Assembly (NCBI GenBank): GCA_002409995.1
Contig: DHOR01000004.1
Location: forward strand, 23,040 to 36,319
Direction: 5' to 3'
DNA: 13,280 bases
Source of the DNA: Hungatella sp. UBA5385
GTDB taxonomy: Bacteria; Bacillota; Clostridia; Lachnospirales; Lachnospiraceae
Shown piece by piece: positions 12,601 through 13,280 of this stretch. The notes under the pieces are model-generated. The model did no database searches. It was given only the letters and a program-made list of their open reading frames with translations, and was not told the DNA's origin. Each line of letters opens with the position of its first letter. Positions within the stretch are counted from its first letter, which is position 1. A program made the position numbers and the translations under genes.

Positions 12601-12970
12601 TGTCATCTTCTATTATTTCAAGAGGAAGTACTTCAGTGATCCGATCCCCCTCTTCCTCTTCTAAGGATTCTAAAGGTATAATCTCTGCGATCCGGTCCTC
12701 TTCCTCTTCTAGTGTTTCCAAGGGAAGAATATCGCTGATCCGGTCATCATCCTGATCAATATCCTCGGAAGGACTTACTTCCTCTGCTGATTCTTCTGAT
12801 TCTGTTTCCTCTGCTTCTGAATCTAACTCCTCTGCATTATCTCTTTCAGCTTCCTCAGCTGCTCCTTCATTAATAATATCTGACGTTTGTGCATACACAG
12901 GCAATCCCTGAGCAGGCACTATCATAGCAATGCATAAAAGCAATGAAATCATCCTTTGTAATTTTCTCAT
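2..12970 (-). CDS. Giant secreted multi-module beta-helix (pectin-lyase-like) surface protein, putative adhesin
   Basis: The uninterrupted frame gives 4322 residues and ends at TAA (positions 2-4), so the gene is complete. I chose ATG at 12970 because AAGGGAG lies 9 nt upstream and a Gram-positive signal peptide (MRKLQR, hydrophobic core, VYA|Q) follows directly. An in-frame TTG at 12994 would add eight residues, but the Shine-Dalgarno sequence would then lie inside the coding region. Domains in order: signal peptide 1-27; acidic repeat region 28-143; eight header/beta-helix units from about 144, 642, 918, 1876, 2671, 3111, 3413 and 3781; beta-rich C-terminal domain 4119-4322. Cysteines are very scarce. 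Short Gly/Asn-rich coils such as GGGIY, MxGGxIxxN and NGIYL are typical of parallel beta-helix proteins. No sortase motif, C-terminal hydrophobic anchor, SLH domain or autotransporter barrel is visible. Adhesion or surface display is inferred from architecture; I see no catalytic residues. The secreted beta-helix assignment is firm, the exact role is not. Confidence 0.9.
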   Translation of the reverse strand: MRKLQRMISLLLCIAMIVPAQGLPVYAQTSDIINEGAAEEAERDNAEELDSEAEETESEESAEEVSPSEDIDQDDDRISDILPLETLEEEEDRIAEIIPLESLEEEEGDRITEVLPLEIIEDDRISGDFALEALDDDFTFEETVIYWNPGGAIPKITDYEKENDDGDSVATSSDAYSASRSGRNSRNIAGLTPYKPVKTLKEALKRAEHMQEEGVDSAEITIYVMNPMEIKDGELYILNAGNIRLVSWPGRSYNNDSLFYINGGQLTLINATLESGSADVNEEDAELIYMRGGTLQMGQNVTVNGRIVMDYRSKVEELDWQESASKDNSMMVNDSSADAETAEAETSEQEVIGTEETAEAETSEQEIADTAEVETSEQELIEIEETTEAETSEQEIAETSGAETSELEIAETSEAETSEQELTKTSDTTDATEVPEDSEANNQVVSKEDTKEVIVTTETTSGDPFVARIRKTDLKRIEFFNISNYTFDTDEDSIEMIRDTKTASTWRKPIIELLEDFGSNNENYLLDVRGDEETSEVELVKTLYADGHSEEEFEELFTLLETSEETWNLFTYSEIAASVRNTDSDVDTFNLFDEDFDAEDEIDAVEEEEDINNGPGAIMAIPGAIMTQKTLIATRNSTGETVYWNPGPAGTYDGGKDYNKGDDSLFDGTHPGAPVKTWKKAVELAKGGTIIVMNSVDLSKTTASEYLTEQSDGSFLVSSDSPEFLVTVIPWSFNIQPAFIVGENKTLVLKDVKLKGSNSTGIDNETENESAMVEINKGNVIIEKNVTAESGYINVISYDQIENTPIKVTSTDSVYDGKIKLFYTDINKNLSYRFKDVIVPYGDLQNTIEEAAEEEKDNVKAAVGEALLKRMVLHPSHRDDLNGGSSKFDWILRQDTAEDDNVKNAQNLELYTTYYYNAIYLDGDLDKNGNDRGNDNYLGAACEYPVKTWTKAAEIWKKEMEKSISARVLADGKGLSAEEINLRYPLPDVIYICGTVTVDSLEPDWELAEYKDYNGEPVKTEVRAHTDIPKKGGSAEPVHDIPKVLVKVVSGGELTIKNVLFRNTTDDKDSDTIQVEGGKLEFTGAATLTGELEAEGLIVGKPNTYGDHVVVSDGGTFTMANTWEGSIMRRQHGVTASGSGTKIIMNGGQIRENNSFDQVLYDAKDINQLKGAGVVITDGAAFTMNGGEIKENTVYQYGAGVYLDGNDTSFEMNKGKISDNKVPYEKDYKDSRDYLTASGIGVYGGAGTKISIGNGITPAEDVLINGNNGFVFDGGGVGTEGDILTINQATVSNNFSNGSAKANLNSRGIGIYAGTTTEFKMDDSNVTGNYGLPDNSAYGIAHGAGIYITSTKDNYIKDSKISNNEVGYENNRGFSNGGGIYAAGKLDIENTEIFGNKALEGGGIHFAGTILNISNTHIYSNIAKGFQSMNSGLGGGIYVEKGDVIIKDGTIIGGDNESEGNYSDNLGGGIYQAGGTLTLEATSLGKIKVNNNHTSKYIIAGEEHSGAGIYSKATLKLDKIEIAYNKTSDIGSGGGIYSSSASTITNSIIENNNANNGAGIYKANGDINLYNTRLAHNIAKQNGGGYYGRDATGYFKLVTIEENQAVNGGGIYILCNYSKYNYFTDCIIQKNSASDKGGGAYLKGYVVNNTSIRPAFNYFTETTDGLFVISDNTAEFGGGIYTDSGIIYMDIAGPFINTAATQGSNLYLSSVNNWILQGDFRQPDPELKEGIYNVYVNVIDTSANYEHSVYWDPVNVTVEKKKNTASPDVIYLETANSFLTYLSQPPGDGDKTLPVDLHKDNFKVGSVVIKPAKLTLSIPFFRVNSDGTGLTDEYHKEFTELSDATENIKYSSGGKLPRRSQLGGYNKNVVVIGEGVYLASTGKDTNEGTSPDDAVATFDTAQKILAERIEKADLDVNNTEGFSPFIYISDTVNVFTTQNWELDYTASKFASEGEGAVNTKYAEAESFFGAPVYKAQIRRFASFVNNPLIVVGDNADLKTGRIIIDGMLEAVLIREQEDKSPLVKINNGSTVTLTGNSRLTNNYYSGVEVHGKLILEGEEGEENKQLLNIEGYYVDLCNTSSLEMNGYSRIIAEGKVVRRGRNSVYGVNGRYSKGRNENPNVSIVMKENSKIEKVIETVDGEITEATLMTTGISVTGVSDSQSIKMQNEASVVNAAPTSINDGAITINGNVTMELEDSSSIIFSDSAVNKYNGIAVGINNSLVMKDNSKIENSSNGIYLRSFSNIEMQDFAKIVNASDYGVYFNEYAMGSFRMNMNNNANDGDSAKIEAANGFYFGTNKQMDIYMGKHALVSRGDESKMGSGIYYRYNGYSPSVTQQFHMMDYSRITGFEYGVFFLDYRTPIEFIMQNYAAIDENKNGVSEFLGMDGGVNYLSFVMLNNSRISGNSEYGFNLGGAIPFEENSGKYHKITLKDDAIIGENGKTGILANSPLQLEMSGKSKITGNGDNDDASKNTTNGIYLTRDNNVKKMRVGVSKISLSDSASICNNRGGVYIAPAPVYSNLLFPNPCEITLKGTASIEGNTDAVYIMDTDQKIELKEYSRLGGSLNNIALDNYGYMMLDGRSTIEGLVYLRDFTIPITMTHGVVDSIREYHLWLAEGFLGNVVVQPDGAPGGMTDVTGELDHFIKEGAEGLADQKELVNAAPNIILQGDNNVYLAGNGNDENDGNSPITAVKTFKRAKELLENGLFTEGANIIICKEVVNVLAEDNNWSFDSEGKVKNNQSGDRWTPKVIRYKDYKGNLIGIKGTEPDYASEVTFRNIVIDGGGDENILSSSGGVELLYVGKGGTAYLKEGAVLQNNKLLAGALMSSRTSMGVKVHGGTLEIDGGIIRNMSMERADIIYTSSDIGSAIYCMSNNDYPGKVIMKSGQIVNNTIDYKRTSSWQSNFSTIYLDGSNSEMVMSGGVIENNINTFSLNVFSTKAAAVLVDQSNFHMDGGIIRGNTSYRGSAIHYVDNTQGSLVISGGLITGNETLNSGKAKGHYSPIYIEGKNFQLKGGGADIRDNIYLSNLNYNVKVSGRIYQTGRVYNLYLGNDFGKGSIVAQPDGTGITDAGPYLSYFRVNSKDYVLDIGRKSNPVGTVPGVAEKECLVLMKPIYLDSEGGNDNNDGLTPDKALKTFTRAKSMGNSGRGSASYYIIYITGKAINTSKEPTWSLPEPAYMCRYTGFRTYDDNGDEMPNTQKAYYGHLIEPAYSLSMDNLYVYGRRFNDTTASNGDSIIKIKPGINVTIGEKTAFDRNYNIGTYYGKDGKLYNLTSKGGAIFVDAGGHLSMSAGSIQDTEAAYGSAIYLEGSENDPAVYGKLLLTGSPVIAGKVYLGGKSTATAAYIEPDVNYKPEQALQIAVGNDYNGRPVISYTDGTIPGDEELEKYAFDDSIKGLYDIVNRINEEKTLELSMRKVIYLDGREGDDITGDGLTPYTAFKTLRKVYETIGKEPETKGVLVYIVDTVEISAATGEPANVELMNILVKETNGISHYEGYYKDDINGTTGIIGQVNFKRYAQPDGYTDSDAYNGFNKGTLLDTMFHVKDGGSLSINGNYIDGHSQDIIGSDVTLTAKGVTAKSPLIIVEGTGELISSFADKKYVENGQDTATILANNFNNNTDKGKDGDKEKLIGKLNESDIYEGSGGGIELLDGGAAYLKSTEFRNLKLGAEIFGGTDVYSNGSLHFSHKTLFSGTVYLEGLGTPDERDTSRYLTVDVYGTPVLNSFQVLMRDPYEGRAVVSFEETLKPTQTDAAFYLLEENVKDFFYLDNRAGEENILELHVPVAVYVDGSAGVDYEHNENDRAAGSTPKTPVRTLKRAYDLLQTRSGNTIYVVNTVNITGTTEITGNSYRSIGGGEGDGNVILGSTNRVKIVRYIQPDFARDNEQLAADTGYDVDDFTGVLLNVTDRANVEFRENIFFDGHSEPKTGTDYRMEAVVSRTSEAKAPMITVQENGTLNLKYGVTLQDNNNTYDAESNDFEGGAINNHGTTIIDGALFTNNHAAKGSAVYQDGEFTILGAPEKLENHSFYLTTDNTGTKDSPVWGTDHIIQVGAMIPDNIRFEIDMDHAVKGRDVIRFTDTSAYNPNADAEHDHFNLGSTVPEYLFLVEDKSDPFVLELQNWEILDVEVPQDIYLVVKRRGSSDTNTKLSAIRTEAAGDDIFSSPEYTIKNKGVKDVKVFVESFANRNIAAGITHDPMNLLEDPYSLSTNKDIYLAIKGLDDESGETGFTFTETPLKSYSESTVSEAPVLLGALKSGTDGNFAFVGAFGPGFVEKYMDSTFPIEGDETIREKAQQYMAGSSDDGIVNARAKYEMKYRIEIDPSRRNLPR
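617..1630 (-). other. Module 8 (residues 3781-4118): last beta-helix module
   Basis: The header is VYVDGSAGVDYEHNEND, then GSTPKTPVRTLKRAYDLL and TIYVVNTVNI. The core includes LNVTDRANVEFRENIFFDGH, ITVQENGTLNLKYGVTLQDN, GGAINNHGTTIIDGALFTNN and KGSAVYQDGEF, again with paired GGAI/FTNN motifs as in Pmp repeats. The trailer reads IRFEIDMDHAVKGRDVIRFTD, FNLGSTVPEYLFLVED and FVLELQN. It leads directly into the C-terminal domain instead of another header. Confidence 0.68.
1631..2734 (-). other. Module 7 (residues 3413-3780): short beta-helix module
   Basis: The header is VIYLDGREGDDITGDGLTP, then AFKTLRKVYETI and VLVYIVDTVEI. The core includes FHVKDGGSLSINGNYIDGH, LIIVEGTGELISS, GGGIELLDGGAAYL and KTLFSGTVYLEG. 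The trailer reads FQVLMRDPYEGRAVVSFEE, then AAFYLLEENVKDFFYL and ILELHVP, aligning by eye with those of modules 6 and 8. The ALA-rich TP-motif helix here lacks alanine near its end (KVYETI), a small departure from the other headers. Confidence 0.66.
2735..3640 (-). other. Module 6 (residues 3111-3412): short beta-helix module
   Basis: The header is IYLDSEGGNDNNDGLTP, then ALKTFTRAKSM and YIIYITGKAIN with a Trp strand (PTWSLPEP). The core is brief: a TIGEKTAFDRN strand, GGAIFVDAGGHLSMSAGSI, YGSAIYLEGS and a KVYLGGKS coil. The trailer is well defined (ALQIAVGNDYNGRPVISYTD, then a helical stretch and TLELSMR). About 300 residues is close to the minimum needed for header, a few coils and trailer. 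Confidence 0.68.
3641..4960 (-). other. Module 5 (residues 2671-3110): beta-helix with MxGGxIxxN coils
   Basis: This module carries one of the clearest headers: VYLAGNGNDENDGNSP, AVKTFKRAKELL, IIICKEVVNVL and a Trp strand (NNWSFD). The coils are LYVGKGGTAYLKEGAVLQNN, MKSGQIVNN, MSGGVIENN, MDGGIIRGN and ISGGLITGN, interleaved with GSAIYCM and GSAIHYV. It ends with the trailer GSIVAQPDGTGITDAGPYL then FRVNSKDYVLDIG. MxGGxIxxN coils are common in Firmicute and Bacteroidetes right-handed beta-helix surface proteins. Confidence 0.7.
4961..7345 (-). other. Module 4 (residues 1876-2670): long beta-helix with S-x-I / NGIYL coils
   Basis: The header is VYLASTGKDTNEGTSPDDAV, then FDTAQKILAERI and FIYISDTVNVF with a Trp strand (NWELDY). 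The coils differ from module 3: most read as a Met-rich strand plus an S-x-I step, then G-[IV]-[YF] (MKDNSKIENSSNGIYL, MQDFAKIVNASDYGVYF, MMDYSRITGFEYGVFF, LNNSRISGNSEYGF, MSGKSKITGNG). This regular alternation suggests a continuous helix of over 20 turns. It ends with the trailer GNVVVQPDGAPGG. An A8 tract lies in the coding strand at 5512-5519. Confidence 0.68.
7346..10219 (-). other. Module 3 (residues 918-1875): longest module, GGGIY-rich beta-helix
   Basis: The header is AIYLDGDLDKNGND, then PVKTWTKAAEIW and the strand VIYICGTVTV. The helix begins with MNGGQIREN, MNGGEIKEN and MNKGKISDN coils and passes into the GGGIY/GAGIY array. After the array come strands without glycine motifs (WILQGDFRQPDPELKEG, VYVNVIDTSANYEHSVYWDP), which may cap the helix or form an Ig-like piece. 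A trailer (GSVVIKPAKLTLSIPFFRV) leads to the next header. At about 958 residues it is over three times the length of the shortest module. Confidence 0.7.
7925..9462 (-). repeat. Array of about 17 G[GAI]G[IV]Y beta-helix coil motifs
   Basis: Between about residues 1171 and 1682 I count 17 motifs: GAGVV, GAGVY, GIGVY, GGGVG, GIGIY, GAGIY, GGGIY, GGGIH, then GGGIY, GAGIY, GGGYY and GGGAY variants up to GGGIY before TDSG. Most are spaced 20-45 residues apart and are preceded by an Asn-containing turn (NNEV, GNKA, NNNA, HNIA, ENQA, KNSA). The pattern resembles the paired GGA[IVL] and FxxN motifs of chlamydial Pmp repeats, each pair marking coils of a right-handed beta-helix. Copies are divergent at DNA level, indicating an old expansion. 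Confidence 0.82.
10220..11047 (-). other. Module 2 (residues 642-917): WNPGPAG header, short beta-helix, trailer
   Basis: The header is VYWNPGPAGTYDGG, then PVKTWKKAVELAKGG and TIIVMNSVDL. The core is short: VTVIPWSFNIQPAFIVG, LVLKDVKLKG and an INKGNVIIEKNVT coil. A trailer follows (KIKLFYTDINKNLSYRF, an Ala/Glu helix EEAAEEEKDNVKAAV, then FDWILRQDTAEDDN and NLELYTT). With module 1 it shares the YWNPG opening rather than the YLDG opening used later, so these two form a sub-family. Confidence 0.65.
11048..11689 (-). other. Unrecognised acidic segment between the ETSEQE repeats and module 2
   Basis: Residues 428-641 contain no GGGIY coils and no header motif. Visible pieces are a basic/hydrophobic patch (VARIRKTDLKRIEFF), two Leu/Glu-rich possible helices (RKPIIELLEDF; EEEFEELFTLLETSEETW), a Asp-rich run (DEDFDAEDEIDAVEEEE) and the doubled PGAIM. 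It may be a degenerate module trailer plus a linker, or an inserted small domain. I cannot assign a function. Confidence 0.5.
11708..11938 (-). repeat. Six ETSE[QL]E tandem repeats in an acidic linker
   Basis: ETSEQE or ETSELE recurs at residues 345, 361, 374, 390, 403 and 416, with spacings of 16, 13, 16, 13 and 13. At DNA level the plus-strand word GATGTCTCGGCT recurs nearly unchanged, so the copies are recent and this is the most slippage-prone part of the gene. The 39/48-nt units keep the frame, so copy-number change would alter linker length without truncation. A long leucine-rich frame on the opposite strand is a by-product of this repeat. Confidence 0.88.
12560..12745 (-). repeat. Four acidic DRI..LPLE..EEE tandem repeats, N-terminal region
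   Basis: Residues 76-137 contain four degenerate units beginning DRIS, DRIA, DRIT and DRIS at residues 76, 92, 109 and 123 (periods 16, 17 and 14). Each continues as a hydrophobic pair plus PLE or ALE and closes with a Glu/Asp run. They lie in a strongly acidic segment (28-143) that is probably disordered and links the signal peptide to the first folded module. The units have diverged at DNA level (GACCGGATC, GATCGGATC, GACAGAATT), so they are old rather than freshly duplicated. Confidence 0.85.
12890..12970 (-). other. Sec signal peptide of the giant protein
   Basis: Residues 1-27 have a basic start (MRKLQR), a hydrophobic core (residues 7-18, MISLLLCIAMIV) and a polar end with Pro19 and Pro24, finishing in Val25-Tyr26-Ala27 before Gln28. 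This fits signal peptidase I cleavage after Ala27. It indicates Sec-dependent export, with the mature protein beginning in an acidic disordered segment. The Cys at residue 13 lies inside the core and lacks a small residue at -1, so a lipoprotein is unlikely. There is no YSIRK motif. Confidence 0.88.
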
Positions 12971-12979
12971 TAAATTATG

Positions 12980-12986
12980 CTCCCTT
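12980..12986 (-). promoter_or_regulatory. Strong ribosome-binding site (AAGGGAG) for the giant gene
   Basis: On the minus strand AAGGGAG sits 9 nt before ATG 12970, a near-ideal Shine-Dalgarno match and spacing for Firmicutes. It decides the start: the longer alternative at TTG 12994 would place this site inside the coding sequence and has no comparable site of its own upstream. Confidence 0.88.
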
Positions 12987-13067
12987 CTTTGCAAGTATCT
13001 ACAATAAAATTCATTTTATATTTAGCACTTTTATTTACTATTGTATTTTTGTTTTTATATAACCACT

Positions 13068-13091
13068 TGATAATAAATGTTATTATTATCA
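13068..13091. repeat. Inverted repeat TGATAATAA-6-TTATTATCA in the leader/promoter region
   Basis: Two perfectly complementary 9-base arms (13068-13076 and 13083-13091) flank a 6-nt loop, ATGTTA. The outer base of one arm is also the last base of the proposed -10 box at 13091-13096, so the palindrome covers the expected transcription start. That is where an operator for a dimeric regulator could sit. As an RNA hairpin it would be all A-U apart from one G-C pair and therefore weak. A (TAA)n-like microsatellite forms part of it. Confidence 0.5.
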
Positions 13092-13119
13092 TTGTAATGC
13101 TTTTTGAATTTTTAAGCAA
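13091..13119 (-). promoter_or_regulatory. Candidate proximal sigma-A promoter (TTGCTT-17-TACAAT)
   Basis: Read on the minus strand, TTGCTT (13119-13114) is followed by exactly 17 nt and TACAAT (13096-13091), which matches the -10 consensus at five of six bases. The -35 box keeps only the TTG core. It would start transcription around 13080-13085 and give a leader of about 110 nt before the giant gene. An inverted repeat overlaps the downstream edge of the -10 box. In DNA this AT-rich chance matches are common, so this is a candidate only. Confidence 0.45.
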
Positions 13120-13172
13120 TTATTTTACCGACAAGTAGTTTATATGTTCCGAAATACACTTGCTCTAGAAAA

Positions 13173-13200
13173 AGTATACTTAGCTTACATAATATTACAA
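13173..13200 (-). promoter_or_regulatory. Candidate distal promoter (TTGTAA-16-TATACT)
   Basis: On the minus strand TTGTAA (13200-13195), a 16-nt spacer and TATACT (13178-13173) match the sigma-A boxes at four and five of six bases. It lies about 80 nt upstream of the proximal candidate and also points at the giant gene. A start here would give a leader of roughly 200 nt. The sequence does not show which of the two is used. Confidence 0.38.
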
Positions 13201-13227
13201 AGGTGTGAAAAGTTAATGAAAAACCTT

Positions 13228-13255
13228 ATTGTTTAAATTATTGGAATTGTTTAAA
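13228..13255. repeat. Short direct repeat ATTGTTTAAA, two copies
   Basis: The 10-base word ATTGTTTAAA occurs at 13228-13237 and 13246-13255, 18 nt start to start; the second copy continues to the palindrome GTTTAAAC. It lies upstream of both candidate promoters. The spacing is close to two helical turns, which would suit a regulator binding one face of the DNA, but low complexity makes chance plausible. Confidence 0.3.
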
Positions 13256-13280
13256 CATTTACCAGAGGGGTTCGACCCTT

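Larger units (their letters stand above)
12995..13280. other. AT-rich intergenic region upstream of the giant gene, no gene seen
   Basis: Every reading frame here is broken after a few codons; for example, the plus-strand ATG at 13216 stops after six codons. I find no tRNA, no convincing riboswitch and no terminator with a U-tract. Contents are the two promoter candidates, the 9-bp inverted repeat, the short direct repeat and a GC-rich hairpin (AGGGGT-TCG-ACCCTT, 13266-13280) cut by the window edge. The upstream neighbour lies outside the window. Confidence 0.7.

Noticed and set aside
12932..12970. Possible lipoprotein signal (Leu-Leu-Leu-Cys13)
   Set aside because: The residue before Cys is Leu rather than Gly, Ala or Ser, and Cys lies in the middle of the hydrophobic core with a good signal peptidase I site further on.
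2..12970. Polysaccharide lyase or other catalytic role for the pectin-lyase-like fold
   Set aside because: The beta-helix fold alone does not imply activity. I found no recognisable cluster of catalytic Asp, Arg or Lys motifs, and the array of eight modules fits display or adhesion better.
13261..13280. GGTTCGACC resembling a tRNA T-arm at the right edge
   Set aside because: The T-stem would rely on G-U pairs, and the AT-rich sequence upstream cannot form anticodon or D arms. It is better called a short GC-rich hairpin of unknown role cut by the window edge.

Overview
The window is dominated by one gene. A single minus-strand reading frame fills nearly all of it (stop codon at 2-4, best start ATG at 12970) and encodes a predicted secreted protein of 4322 residues, by rough estimate 0.46-0.47 MDa. 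The AT-rich composition, a strong AAGGGAG ribosome-binding site, a Gram-positive-style signal peptide, long acidic Glu/Ser/Thr-rich linkers and headers of the VYWNPG / IYLDG..NDGLTP type suggest a Firmicute of class Clostridia, probably a Lachnospiraceae-like gut or host-associated bacterium. The taxonomic placement is inference; no marker gene is present.

Layout of the protein, numbered from ATG 12970: signal peptide (1-27); acidic disordered region with four DRI..LPLE repeats (28-143); eight consecutive modules starting near residues 144, 642, 918, 1876, 2671, 3111, 3413 and 3781; and a C-terminal domain of about 204 residues (4119-4322). Each module opens with a header (a Y-x-[DN]-x-G-like strand, usually a Gly/Asn/Asp-rich turn, a TP..PVKT-type motif followed by an Ala-rich helix, then a hydrophobic strand such as IYICGTV or IYVVNTV). 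A right-handed beta-helix-like stretch of very variable length follows. Modules 2-8 end in a trailer before the next header; in module 1 the equivalent zone is degenerate. Module 3 carries a dense GGGIY/GAGIY array resembling the GGA[IVL]/FxxN repeats of chlamydial polymorphic membrane proteins. Module 5 shows repeated [MI]xGGxIxxN coils. Module 1 contains six ETSEQE-type tandem repeats and an acidic segment that I do not recognise.

I see no LPXTG motif, C-terminal membrane anchor, SLH repeat, choline-binding repeat or outer-membrane autotransporter barrel. The protein is therefore either released or held at the surface non-covalently, perhaps through the C-terminal domain. By architecture it is most likely a giant adhesin or surface-exposed stalk protein; no catalytic site could be identified.

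The only non-coding stretch is 12971-13280. It is very AT-rich and holds the ribosome-binding site, two candidate promoters reading into the giant gene, a 9-bp-arm inverted repeat overlapping the proximal -10 box, a short direct repeat, and a small GC-rich hairpin at the window edge. No other gene, RNA gene, mobile element or CRISPR array is supported.
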